Below are positions 35,373-43,743 of a DNA stretch of 64,000 nucleotides, one piece after another. The stretch's first letter is position 1, and every line of letters starts with the position of its first letter. This stretch comes from Chelativorans salis (GTDB lineage Bacteria > Pseudomonadota > Alphaproteobacteria > Rhizobiales > Rhizobiaceae), in the NCBI RefSeq assembly GCF_025336525.1, contig NZ_JAOCZP010000005.1:62001-126000 (forward strand), read 5' to 3'. Made by a program: the position numbers and the translations under genes. The notes under the pieces were generated by a model that had not been told where the DNA came from, made no database searches, and was given only the letters and a program-made list of their open reading frames with translations.

Positions 35373-36816
35373 CTGCAATTTCCTGATTGTTAAGAACGTA
35401 GCGCGCCGCTTCACGCCCCGCGATACGCCCAAAGACGGTGCCGATCGTCATGCCGAAACCGGCAAGGTAGCCCTGCCCCAGGATTGATCCGGCCATGATT
35501 TCGCCGGCGGCCCAAACATTTGAGAGAGCGCCGGAGGGCGTCTGAACGCGCGCTGTCTTGTCGACCTTGAGGCCGAGATAGGTGAAGGTGACCCCTGGCC
35601 GCAGTTGATAGCCATAGAAGGGCGGCTCCGTGACGGGACGTGCCCAGTTGGTCTTGGGAGGATCAATGCCTTCCGTCGATAGCCCGTCCAGTTCCGTCGG
35701 GGTGAAGGCGCCGGGCTTGCAGGCGGCATTGAAACCGACGACGGTTTTGGCGAGCTTTGCAGGATCGAGGCCGAGCTTTTCACCCAGTTCCTCGATGGTC
35801 TGTCCCACCACCGGCCGAAAGACCGATGGCATGAAGAGATCAAGGGATGTGGAATCGATGATCGCGTAGGCTACCTGGTCCGGCTGTCCGGCGACGAGGC
35901 GCCCCCAGATTGCGTAGCGCTTGGGCCAGACGTCCTCGCCTTCGTCATAGAAGCGCTCCGTATCCCGGTTCACTACGACCGAAAATGGTACGCAGTCGAG
36001 GCGCGTAACGATCCCCCCGTCATATTGGGGTGCGCGACCGTCAATGGCCACCGCATGGCACTGCGTTGGATCGCCGACGCTTTCACATCCCTGGTCCAGC
36101 ATATCGCGCAGCACCACACCGCGGTTATAGGGTGTTCCGCGGATGAGAAAATTTCTGGCGGCCGGCCCCCAGGCGCTTACCAGCCATTCCCGGTCGGCCT
36201 GGAAGCCCCCCGAGGCAAGTACCACCGCATGCGCGGAAATGCGCTCCACCGGGCCGCCGGAGAAACTCACTTCGACATGTTTGAAACTGTCCGCCTCAAT
36301 GCCAATATGGCTGACCTGAGCTTCATAGCGAACGGTCACATCAAGGTCTTCGGCAGTGTTGTAGTAGGCGTTGACGAGCGCCTTGCCGCCGCCGAGGAAG
36401 AAGGCGTTGGTCTGGCTCAAGGACAGGGTGCCGGACAGGGAGGGCTGGAAACGAACGCCATGCGCTTCCATCCAAGGCAGGCATTCCTGGGAGGCGCGGA
36501 TCGTAAACCGCGCCAGATCCTCATCGGTCTTGCCCTTGGTCACCAGTATCAGATCGTCAAGATACTCGTCCTCGCCATATGTGCCGGTGAGGACAGAGAG
36601 CGGCCCATCATGCTTGCAGCGGAAGTTGCGGGTATGGCGGGAATTTCCGCCGCGATAGGGCTTGGGAGCGCCCTCGAGCACGAGCACGCGCGCACCCTCT
36701 TCGGCGGCGCAGATCGCGGCGCAAAGGGCTGCGTTCCCTCCGCCCACGACGATGACATCCCATGAACCGCGCGGCGGCAGCTCTGACCGGTTCACAGTCC
36801 ATCTCCCTCTTCCCAA
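35362..36816 (-). CDS. tcuA: FAD-dependent tricarballylate dehydrogenase TcuA
   Basis: TcuA oxidises tricarballylate to cis-aconitate. The 484-residue flavoprotein of the fumarate reductase/succinate dehydrogenase type has DVIVVGGGNAALCAAICAAEEG at the N-terminus, YRGGNSRHTRNFR (TcuA-like), the FAD-linked HAVVLASGGFQAD and the C-terminal GEIMAGSILGQGYLAGFGM. The start may be the ATG at 36816 or the GTG at 36795, which has a better GGGAG spacing. It overlaps the GntR type D stop region upstream, so GntR-tcuA-tcuB is one unit. A related 3-ketosteroid or fumarate-type substrate remains possible. Confidence 0.9.
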   Translation of the reverse strand: MGRGRWTVNRSELPPRGSWDVIVVGGGNAALCAAICAAEEGARVLVLEGAPKPYRGGNSRHTRNFRCKHDGPLSVLTGTYGEDEYLDDLILVTKGKTDEDLARFTIRASQECLPWMEAHGVRFQPSLSGTLSLSQTNAFFLGGGKALVNAYYNTAEDLDVTVRYEAQVSHIGIEADSFKHVEVSFSGGPVERISAHAVVLASGGFQADREWLVSAWGPAARNFLIRGTPYNRGVVLRDMLDQGCESVGDPTQCHAVAIDGRAPQYDGGIVTRLDCVPFSVVVNRDTERFYDEGEDVWPKRYAIWGRLVAGQPDQVAYAIIDSTSLDLFMPSVFRPVVGQTIEELGEKLGLDPAKLAKTVVGFNAACKPGAFTPTELDGLSTEGIDPPKTNWARPVTEPPFYGYQLRPGVTFTYLGLKVDKTARVQTPSGALSNVWAAGEIMAGSILGQGYLAGFGMTIGTVFGRIAGREAARYVLNNQEIADVA

Positions 36817-37487
36817 AGCACTTCTTCCTCATCGCGGTCGAGCGCCCGCAGTGCCTTGAGGCGCACACGTTGCGCAGCCTCGATGTGAGCGCGCATCTCG
36901 GCTTCGGCCGCTGTTCCGTCTCGCGCCTCGATGGCGTCCAGAATTCGTATGTGCTCCTGGCATGCCGCCCCTGCCCGCCCCACGTCGATCAGTGTCGAGC
37001 GGCCGAGAATGGACATCGTTTTCTGCAGGGCGCCGACCGACTTGCGTAAGAAGCGGTTTTTGGCCGCATCCAGCAAAATGGAATGGAACTGGCGATTGAC
37101 CTCGGCTGCCTGCAGTTCGTCATTGAGTACATCAGCAAACTCTTCGTTTAGGGCACGGAGTTCGGCCAATTCCACTTCCGAGGCTGCCCGCGCGGCAAGC
37201 CGCGCGGCCGTTCCCTCGAGAACAGCGCGCATCTCGTAAAGCTCCATGATTTCGGCATAGCCAAGCCGGCGCATCACGGCGCCCAGCCGCGGCTGATGGA
37301 CGACCAGTCCGTCCGCCTCAAGGCGCCGCAGTGCCTCACGAACAGGTGTGCGCGAGATCTTCAATCTCTCCGAAAGCTCGACTTCGCGCAGTCGCGTGCC
37401 TGGCAGCAGATCGCCGCGGCGAATCTCGTCGAGCAAGCGCATGTACGCCGTCTGGCCATGCGGGGTCTTGTCTTGCACGTTGGTCAT
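36792..37487 (-). CDS. GntR-family (FadR/FCD subfamily) regulator, type D
   Basis: This 231-residue regulator has a wHTH (LREVELSERLKISRTPVREALRRLEADG) and a FCD domain (NRQFHSILLDAAKNRFL, RAHIEAAQRVRLK). It is a clear paralogue of the regulator at 8869-9585. The open frame extends to 37589, but that stretch contains the inverted repeat GTATCC-N4-GGATAC, so I placed the start at the ATG at 37487 (MTNVQDK). It is divergent from tctB-tctA and cotranscribed with tcuA-tcuB, so it probably senses tricarballylate or a similar acid. Confidence 0.92.
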   Translation of the reverse strand: MTNVQDKTPHGQTAYMRLLDEIRRGDLLPGTRLREVELSERLKISRTPVREALRRLEADGLVVHQPRLGAVMRRLGYAEIMELYEMRAVLEGTAARLAARAASEVELAELRALNEEFADVLNDELQAAEVNRQFHSILLDAAKNRFLRKSVGALQKTMSILGRSTLIDVGRAGAACQEHIRILDAIEARDGTAAEAEMRAHIEAAQRVRLKALRALDRDEEEVLWEEGDGL

Positions 37488-37512
37488 AAGAAGGATGGCC
37501 CAGTGGAAATTT

Positions 37513-37528
37513 GTATCCGGTTGGATAC
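37513..37528. promoter_or_regulatory. putative GntR operator GTATCC-N4-GGATAC
   Basis: A perfect inverted repeat with 6-base arms and GGTT between them lies 26 bases upstream of the GntR type D start, on the side facing the divergent tctB gene. The same arrangement, with one changed base, stands beside the paralogous GntR gene at 9.6 kb. An operator for autoregulation and for the divergent transporter is the simplest reading. Confidence 0.75.
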
Positions 37529-37692
37529 GATAGGAGACAATAGCCGGCGATACGCATGAACGCAACCAGATTCCGGGTTGACTTACCATAATGTCGGAAC
37601 GTATCTCTAATATTGAAATAATATCGTTGACGCGCGATTTCCGCCAGCGCCCGGCCTAGTCGCCGACACAAGTCGCACGATCGGGGAGGATC

Positions 37693-38148
37693 ATGAGAAT
37701 CTACGAACAGGCCGGAGGGATGTTCTGGCTGCTTTTTGCCGCTCTGGTTATGGCAGAGTCAATGCGGCTTGGTCTTGGGACTCCTACCAACCCCGGTACT
37801 GGATTTGTGACATTCGTATCGGCGCTTTGTCTCGGCTTGCTGTCACTGGTGCATATCGCCCGCACCACCTTCCAGGGTGCGGAAGCGGCGGATGACAAGG
37901 CACCTCCCCTCGCAGCAGTTCCGAGGGTATTACCGAGCTTTATCGCGCTCGTTCTTTACGCGCTTGTTCTTCCACTGCTTGGATACGGCTTTACCACATT
38001 TGCGCTCATGTTCGTGCTGTTCTGGCTGGTCCAGCCGAAACGCTACGTTCTCATCGCTGTTCTCGCCTTTATCAGCACCGCACTAACCCAGCTGATCTTC
38101 CAGTTTCTGCTGAAGAGCCAGTTTCCGGTTGGCCCTTGGGGCTTTTGA
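37693..38148 (+). CDS. tctB: TctB-family small permease subunit (third TTT system)
   Basis: This 151-residue membrane protein has four hydrophobic segments (GMFWLLFAALVMAESMRLGL, TFVSALCLGLLSLVHIA, SFIALVLYALVLPLLGYGF and a last near VLIAVLAFISTALTQ), as in TctB. A GGGGAGG site precedes the ATG. It is the first gene of the plus-strand block opposite GntR type D. The upstream region 37600-37630 is AT-rich and probably contains the promoter. Confidence 0.9.
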   Translation: MRIYEQAGGMFWLLFAALVMAESMRLGLGTPTNPGTGFVTFVSALCLGLLSLVHIARTTFQGAEAADDKAPPLAAVPRVLPSFIALVLYALVLPLLGYGFTTFALMFVLFWLVQPKRYVLIAVLAFISTALTQLIFQFLLKSQFPVGPWGF

Positions 38149-38163
38149 CGGAGGCTGCGCCAG

Positions 38164-39678
38164 ATGGACATCTTATCGAATATCACCCTCGGGCTCGGCG
38201 TCGCCTTCCAGCCGGAGAACCTGCTGTTCTGCACGCTTGGGGTCGTCATCGGGACGCTGATCGGGGTCATCCCCGGCATAGGTCCTGTCGGTGCGATGGG
38301 GTTGCTTCTGCCGGCGACCATGTATGTGTCGCCTGAAGCATCGATTATCATGCTCGCCGGCATCTACTATGGGGCGCAATATGGCGGGACGATAACTTCC
38401 GTCCTCGTGCGCATCCCCGGCGAGGCGACTTCGATCGTCACCTGCATCGACGGCCATGAGATGGCGCGCAAGGGCCGCGCAGGCGCCGCATTAGGCATCG
38501 CCGCTTGGGGATCTTTCATTGCCGGCACGGTCAGCGTGCTAATCCTCATGCTCGTCGCACAGCCGCTCGCGTCGATGGCCCTCAGATTCGGCCCACCGGA
38601 ATATTTCGCCATCATTTGCATAGGGTTGGTCCTTGTTACCCACCTCTCCCAGGGCTCGACGCTGAAGGCCCTGATGATGGCGTTCGTTGGGTTTATCCTG
38701 GGCGGGGTGGGGCTTGACCTCGTCACCGCGCTGCCCCGGTTCACACTCGGCATCAACGAACTGAGCGACGGCATCGGCATCGTCCCCGTCGTCATGGGCC
38801 TGTTTGGCGTGACCGAGGTTCTCGAGAATCTCGAAGGACAGGAAACGAAGGTACACCCGACGGAAACTCGGGTGAAAAACCTCTGGCCGACAATGGCCGA
38901 TTGGGCGCGCGCAAAGTGGCCGATCGTGCGCGGCACGCTTATCGGCTTTTTCATCGGCATTCTTCCCGGCGGAGGCGGCGTGCTTGCGACCTTCACCTCC
39001 TATGCCGTTGAGCGCCGGATCTCCAAGCACCCCGAAGAATTCGGCAAAGGCGCGATCGAAGGCGTAGCCGGTCCGGAAACAGCCAACAATGCGGCGGCGA
39101 GCGGAGGACTTGTCCCCCTGCTCTCCCTCGGCCTGCCCACAGGCCCGATCATGGCGATGCTCTTTGCGGCTCTCGTCATTCAGGGCGTTCAGCCGGGACC
39201 GATGTTCATCAGCAACCATCCCCAGATCTTCTGGGGCCTCGTGGTGAGCATGTATGTGGGGAATGTGCTGCTGCTCGTTCTGAACCTGCCACTTATCGGT
39301 GTCTGGGTTCAGATCCTCAAGACGCCTGGCTGGATGCTCTACCAGCTCATCTTCCTGTTCTGCCTCATCGGGGCCTACTCGGTGAACAACTCTACATTTG
39401 ACGTTCTTGTGATGCTCGTGTTCGGGGGCATCGGGTACCTGATGCGGAAGTTCCGCTATGACGCGGGACCACTGGTTCTTGCCTTCGTGCTCGGTCCGAT
39501 CCTCGAACAGAATCTGCGCCAGTCGCTGCTGATCTCGCGCGGCGATTTCTCCATCTTTGTCACGCGGCCGATCTCCGGCGCCATCCTTCTCCTGGTGCTC
39601 CTCATCCTGATCTCGAACGTACTCCCGTATCTGCGCGCTAGGCGCCGTGCGCGGGGTCAGATTCGCGGGGCCGAGTAA
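38164..39678 (+). CDS. tctA: TctA-family large permease subunit (third TTT system)
   Basis: This 504-residue permease subunit has the family loops [21 protein letters not shown] near the N-terminus, [20 protein letters not shown] and [19 protein letters not shown] in the middle. It starts 15 bases after tctB. The matching tctC is not adjacent: a flavoenzyme gene is placed between tctA and tctC, unlike the usual tctCBA order. Given the tcuAB genes opposite, the substrate may be tricarballylate or another tricarboxylate (inference). Confidence 0.93.
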   Translation: MDILSNITLGLGVAFQPENLLFCTLGVVIGTLIGVIPGIGPVGAMGLLLPATMYVSPEASIIMLAGIYYGAQYGGTITSVLVRIPGEATSIVTCIDGHEMARKGRAGAALGIAAWGSFIAGTVSVLILMLVAQPLASMALRFGPPEYFAIICIGLVLVTHLSQGSTLKALMMAFVGFILGGVGLDLVTALPRFTLGINELSDGIGIVPVVMGLFGVTEVLENLEGQETKVHPTETRVKNLWPTMADWARAKWPIVRGTLIGFFIGILPGGGGVLATFTSYAVERRISKHPEEFGKGAIEGVAGPETANNAAASGGLVPLLSLGLPTGPIMAMLFAALVIQGVQPGPMFISNHPQIFWGLVVSMYVGNVLLLVLNLPLIGVWVQILKTPGWMLYQLIFLFCLIGAYSVNNSTFDVLVMLVFGGIGYLMRKFRYDAGPLVLAFVLGPILEQNLRQSLLISRGDFSIFVTRPISGAILLLVLLILISNVLPYLRARRRARGQIRGAE

Positions 39679-39737
39679 CCGGAATCGCACGGGGGACGAC
39701 GCGCCATGCACCAACTTCAAATCAGGGAATACTGCAT

Positions 39738-41726
39738 ATGCAGATAAGGTACCCTCACCTCTTCGAACCGCTTACGATCGGCAAGGTCCGTCTCAAGAAC
39801 CGGATCGCCATGGCGCCCATGGGGTTTCCCGCCCTGCAGGACGAAAATGGTCTCCCTACCCAGCGCTACGTCGACTATTTCGTAGAACGCGCCAAGGGTG
39901 GAGCCGGCCTGCTGCACACGGGCATGCTCAAGGTCGAGGATGAGATCGAGCATTCCAGCCGCAAGCGCGGTCCCGTGCGGGAAGCGTTCATTCGTCCATT
40001 CGCGGATCTGACTGAGGCGGTTCATTCGCTCGGCGCGAAGTTTTTCGTTCAGCTCTCTCCCGGCTTCGGCAGCCAGGCGCGCCCCGGCACCATCAGGGGC
40101 GGCCCCATCGCGCCTTCCGCCGTGCCGAATTTCGGCGACCCGAGGATCACTTGCCGGGCGCTGAGGACCGAAGAAGTTGAGGCGCTGGTGAAGGCATATG
40201 GCCGCGCCGCCGAAATCGTTGCCCGCGCCGGCTGCGACGGAATTGAGTTGCACGGTCACGGCGGTTTTCTGCTTGATCAGTTCACCTGCTCCTTCTGGAA
40301 CAAGCGCGACGACAAATATGGTGGCGATTTGCGTGGCCGCCTCACTTTCCCGCTCGAGATCCTGCGCGAGATCAAGAGCCGCGTCGGCGAAGATTTTCCC
40401 GTCACCTATCGCTATGGGCTCAAGCACTACATGAAGTCGTTGCACGATGCCGGCCTGCCGGGCGAGAGCTTTAGCGAAGTGGGCCGCGACATCGATGAGG
40501 GGCTCGAAATGGCAAGGCTTCTCGAGGAGGCCGGCTTCGACGGGCTGGCCGTCGATGCCGGCGCGTTCGCAGGCCACTATTGGACGCATCCACCGATCTA
40601 TCAGGACCATGGCTGCATGCTGTCCATGGCGGCCATGGTCAAGAAGGTGGTTTCGATACCCGTCATGACCGTCGGCCGCCTCGACATCCCGGACATGGCG
40701 GAACGTGCCATTGCATCCGGCGAGGCCGATATCGTCGCAATCGGCAAGGGCCTGCTCGCAGATCCCTATTGGCCTAACAAGGTGCGCGCGGGCCAGGTCG
40801 AGGACATTCGCCCCTGCATCGGCTGTCACCAGGCCTGCACGGAGGCCATCCATGGCCGTGATCTGAACTCATGCACAGTGAACCCCGCATGCGGGCGCGA
40901 ACGAACCCACACCCCCTCCCCGGCGCTCGTCAAGAAGAAGGTGCTTGTTGCAGGCGGCGGCGCCGCGGGCATGGAGGCAGCACTTGTCGCTGCCGCCAGG
41001 GGACACGAAGTCATTCTTTACGAGAAGGAGACCGAGCTCGGCGGTCATCTGCGCGATGCATCGGTGCCGGACGACAAGAAAGACGTTGGGCGGCTCAATA
41101 CCTGGTATCAGCGACAGCTCTCCAATCGCGGGATACCCGTCATGGTCGGCACTGCCGTTACACCGGCGGTCGTCGAGGCCGAAGGGCCAGATGTCATAGT
41201 CGTGGCCAGCGGCTCGACGGACATCATGCCGCAAATGCCGGGCGCCGATCTTCCGCATGTCGTGCCGAGCACCGGTGTTCTGCTAGGCAGGTATGAGACG
41301 GGCGACAACGTCATCGTCGTGGGCGCCGGAGAGAATGGCTGCGAACTCGCCCTTTGGCTCGCCAGGAAGGGCAAGCGCGTCAGGATAGTCGAACGGCTGT
41401 CGCGCCCGGTGGCAATTCCCGTGGCGCGCGCCAATCGTAACATGCTGCTTGATCTGCTTGCATTCCATCTGGTGCCGATCCTCACAGATACAGCTCTCGA
41501 AGAGGTGCGGGAGGGGTCGGTAGTGGTCAGCCGTGCTGATGGCGCCCGCGAGGAATTCGATTGCGACACGGTGGTCATGGCCGTCGGCGTCAAAGCCGAA
41601 CCAGAGCTCTACGCCCAGCTCGTTCAGAGCTTTCCTGGCGAAGTCTACTCGATCGGCGATTGCGACGGACCGAAGAACATCATGAAGGCCGTCTGGGACG
41701 GCTTCGAGGTTGGACGTTCGATCTGA
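39738..41726 (+). CDS. OYE-type FMN/FeS/FAD oxidoreductase (2,4-dienoyl-CoA reductase family), copy 1
   Basis: This 662-residue three-part flavoenzyme has an N-terminal FMN-binding TIM barrel (LKNRIAMAPMGFPAL and HGHGGFLLDQF). Next come 4Fe-4S ligands CIGCHQAC-x11-C at about residues 360-380 and a C-terminal FAD/NAD(P) region (VAGGGAAGMEAALVAAARG, VVGAGENGCELALWLARKG). Relatives are 2,4-dienoyl-CoA reductase, trimethylamine dehydrogenase and enoate reductases. It reduces activated C=C bonds or oxidises amines. It is very like copy 3 at 57586-59574. Its insertion between tctA and tctC suggests it acts on the imported acid. Confidence 0.92.
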   Translation: MQIRYPHLFEPLTIGKVRLKNRIAMAPMGFPALQDENGLPTQRYVDYFVERAKGGAGLLHTGMLKVEDEIEHSSRKRGPVREAFIRPFADLTEAVHSLGAKFFVQLSPGFGSQARPGTIRGGPIAPSAVPNFGDPRITCRALRTEEVEALVKAYGRAAEIVARAGCDGIELHGHGGFLLDQFTCSFWNKRDDKYGGDLRGRLTFPLEILREIKSRVGEDFPVTYRYGLKHYMKSLHDAGLPGESFSEVGRDIDEGLEMARLLEEAGFDGLAVDAGAFAGHYWTHPPIYQDHGCMLSMAAMVKKVVSIPVMTVGRLDIPDMAERAIASGEADIVAIGKGLLADPYWPNKVRAGQVEDIRPCIGCHQACTEAIHGRDLNSCTVNPACGRERTHTPSPALVKKKVLVAGGGAAGMEAALVAAARGHEVILYEKETELGGHLRDASVPDDKKDVGRLNTWYQRQLSNRGIPVMVGTAVTPAVVEAEGPDVIVVASGSTDIMPQMPGADLPHVVPSTGVLLGRYETGDNVIVVGAGENGCELALWLARKGKRVRIVERLSRPVAIPVARANRNMLLDLLAFHLVPILTDTALEEVREGSVVVSRADGAREEFDCDTVVMAVGVKAEPELYAQLVQSFPGEVYSIGDCDGPKNIMKAVWDGFEVGRSI

Positions 41727-41838
41727 CGGGACCTTCCGTTCGGACCAGCAGGCCCGGCCGGAACACAACCCCTGGGAGGGGACCGCCTGTTCAGCCGAAG
41801 TGCCGGCTGGTGGGCTATCGACAGAAGGAGGAGTTGAA

Positions 41839-42822
41839 ATGCAATTCAAGCTCAATGCTTTGGGCGCGGTCTTTGGTCTCGCGCTCGGTGCCATTCTCGG
41901 GGCCGCGCCCAGCGCGGCCACCCAAGACTTTCCCACCAAGCCGATCACGATTCTCGTCGGCTACAATCCCGGCGACAACATGGACGTCATGACACGCCAC
42001 CTCGCCGAATTGGTAGAGAAGAAGCTTGGCCAGCCGATCAACATCGTCAACAAGCCCGGCGTAGCAGGCGCTGTTTCACTCGGCGTTCTGGCTCAGGCGG
42101 CGCCCGATGGCTACACCCTCGCCTCGGTCGTCGACACGCCGCTGAGCCGCATGCTCACCATGCGAAAGATGGACTACACGCAGGAGGATTTTGCGCCTGT
42201 GATGCAGTTTTCATCGGGCGTGACGGGCGTTGTGGTCAAGGCCGACTCACCTTGGCAGACTTTTGAAGAGTTCATTGCGGATGCCAAGGCAAATCCGAGA
42301 AACATCACGTACGCTACTTCGGGCGCAGGTTCGACCATGCACGTGGCGATGCAGTATGTCGGCAAGGAAGCCGGTCTCGACTGGACCCACGTCCCCTACC
42401 CTGGCGCGCGCGACACCCTCGCCGCAGTGCTGGGCGGCCATGTTAACGCCGCAGTCGGTTCGACGCAGTGGGTAGAGGACGTCCGCGCTGGGAACATGCG
42501 CCTGCTGGCGGTGATTTCCGACACCCGCATGCCGGCTTTCCCGGATGTACCGACGCTGCCTGAACTCGGCTACGACTTCGACGCCCATGCGGTCAGCGTC
42601 ATCGTTGCGCCTGCCGGCACACCGGAGCCGATCATAGCCAAGCTCGACGATGCCTTTCATGGAGCAATGGAAACACCGGAGTTCAAAGAAACCCTCACCA
42701 AGCTGATCGCGGCCAAGGAATATCGTGGCCACACCGAACTCACCGCCTATCTGAAAAAGGTCAAAGAGAACTTTGCCGGGATCATAGCCGATCTCGGTAT
42801 TCCCACCGAATTGAATAAATGA
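41839..42822 (+). CDS. tctC: TctC/Bug-family substrate-binding protein (third TTT system)
   Basis: This 327-residue periplasmic receptor starts at the ATG at 41839 behind AGGAGGAG. The signal peptide (MQFKLNALGAVFGLALGAIL, cleaved near SAATQ) is followed by DFPTKPITILVGYNPGDNMD, then NIVNKPGVAGAVSLG and APDGYTLASV, all Bug-like. It completes the TTT system of tctB-tctA at 37.7-39.7 kb. A hairpin without a U-run lies just after its stop. Confidence 0.93.
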   Translation: MQFKLNALGAVFGLALGAILGAAPSAATQDFPTKPITILVGYNPGDNMDVMTRHLAELVEKKLGQPINIVNKPGVAGAVSLGVLAQAAPDGYTLASVVDTPLSRMLTMRKMDYTQEDFAPVMQFSSGVTGVVVKADSPWQTFEEFIADAKANPRNITYATSGAGSTMHVAMQYVGKEAGLDWTHVPYPGARDTLAAVLGGHVNAAVGSTQWVEDVRAGNMRLLAVISDTRMPAFPDVPTLPELGYDFDAHAVSVIVAPAGTPEPIIAKLDDAFHGAMETPEFKETLTKLIAAKEYRGHTELTAYLKKVKENFAGIIADLGIPTELNK

Positions 42823-42836
42823 AGTGCTCTGCTTTG

Positions 42837-42861
42837 GCCCCCGGTCACTCGGATCGGGGGC
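42837..42861 (+). other. hairpin after tctC
   Basis: Perfect 7-base arms GCCCCCG and CGGGGGC with an 11-base loop start 15 bases after the tctC stop. No T-run follows. It may be an mRNA-protecting or attenuating hairpin like the ones after the other binding-protein genes of this window. Confidence 0.5.
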
Positions 42862-42976
42862 TGCCCACGCCGCTCGGTTTAAGCGCGTGACCCGATTGGC
42901 CGCATCGCATCCAGCCATCTCCGTCGGCGGTGGACCCTGGCGGCACCGGAACTCTGACAGAAAATAGGCAACGGGA

Positions 42977-43708
42977 ATGGACGAAATGAATTCCAAGACT
43001 GCAATCGTGTTCGGCGGCTCACGCGGCATCGGCGCAGCCATCGTTGAGGCGCTCGCCCGCGACGGCTACGACGTCGTGCTCACCTACATTTCGGCCAAAC
43101 CCGACCCGGTTCCCGGTGGAGCCCTGGCCAGGATATCCTGCTACGAATGCGATATTCGTAGCCCTGAGGAAATCGAACGCATTTTCACACAAGCCGAAGC
43201 CGAATTCGGCGGAGCGCCGGCCTGCGTCGTCGCCAATGCCGGCATCAATGTGCCTCCGGCACCGGTCGGCGCATTCCCGCATGAGCGGTTTGCAAACCTT
43301 GTCGAAGTCAACATCGTCGGTGCCTTCAACGTTCTTCACGCGGCAGCGAACCATATCCGCGACGGCGGCACGATCATCGGCCTCACCACATCCATGGTGC
43401 GCATGGGTATCCCCGGCGTCGGCCCCTATACGGCCTCCAAGGCCGCCGTCGAAAGCCTGTTGCGCTCCATGGCCCGTGAACTCGCGCCACGCAAGGTGCG
43501 CGTGAACGGCGTCGCGCCCGGTCCTGTCGACACCGACCTGTTCCGCGCCGGCAAGGATACCGCCGCTGTGGAACGGTCCGCGGCGATGAGCCCATTCAAC
43601 CGCGTCGGACGTCCCGCGGAGGTTGCCGCCGTCGTCGGCTTCCTCGCCTCCGATGCTGCGTCTTGGGTCCATGGCCAGATCGTCCAGCCGAACGGCGGCA
43701 TGATCTGA
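42977..43708 (+). CDS. SDR-family oxidoreductase
   Basis: This 243-residue classical SDR has the cofactor motif FGGSRGIGAAIVEAL, VANAGIN at the NNAG position, Ser in GLTTSMVRMG and an intact YTASK catalytic motif. It also has RVNGVAPGPVDTDLF, as in FabG-like enzymes. The short coding start MDEMNSKTA could also begin at the second Met (42986). It is followed by the TPP enzyme gene after 35 bases. It probably oxidises or reduces a hydroxy or keto intermediate. Substrate unknown. Confidence 0.92.
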   Translation: MDEMNSKTAIVFGGSRGIGAAIVEALARDGYDVVLTYISAKPDPVPGGALARISCYECDIRSPEEIERIFTQAEAEFGGAPACVVANAGINVPPAPVGAFPHERFANLVEVNIVGAFNVLHAAANHIRDGGTIIGLTTSMVRMGIPGVGPYTASKAAVESLLRSMARELAPRKVRVNGVAPGPVDTDLFRAGKDTAAVERSAAMSPFNRVGRPAEVAAVVGFLASDAASWVHGQIVQPNGGMI

Positions 43709-43743
43709 CGCCTGGCGATAATCACTGCATGGAGCTGACTGAG

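Noticed and set aside
37488-37589. N-terminal extension of GntR type D
   Set aside because: It contains the GTATCC-N4-GGATAC site and has no similarity to the paralogue, whose N-terminus aligns from the ATG at 37487.
39732-39743. 12-base palindrome CTGCATATGCAG over the start of flavoenzyme copy 1
   Set aside because: It is short, includes the start codon and has no second copy in the window; chance is likely.
38539-40853. Minus-strand open frames of 393 and 378 codons
   Set aside because: They are antisense to tctA and flavoenzyme copy 1, both with clear family motifs, and contain no recognisable domain.
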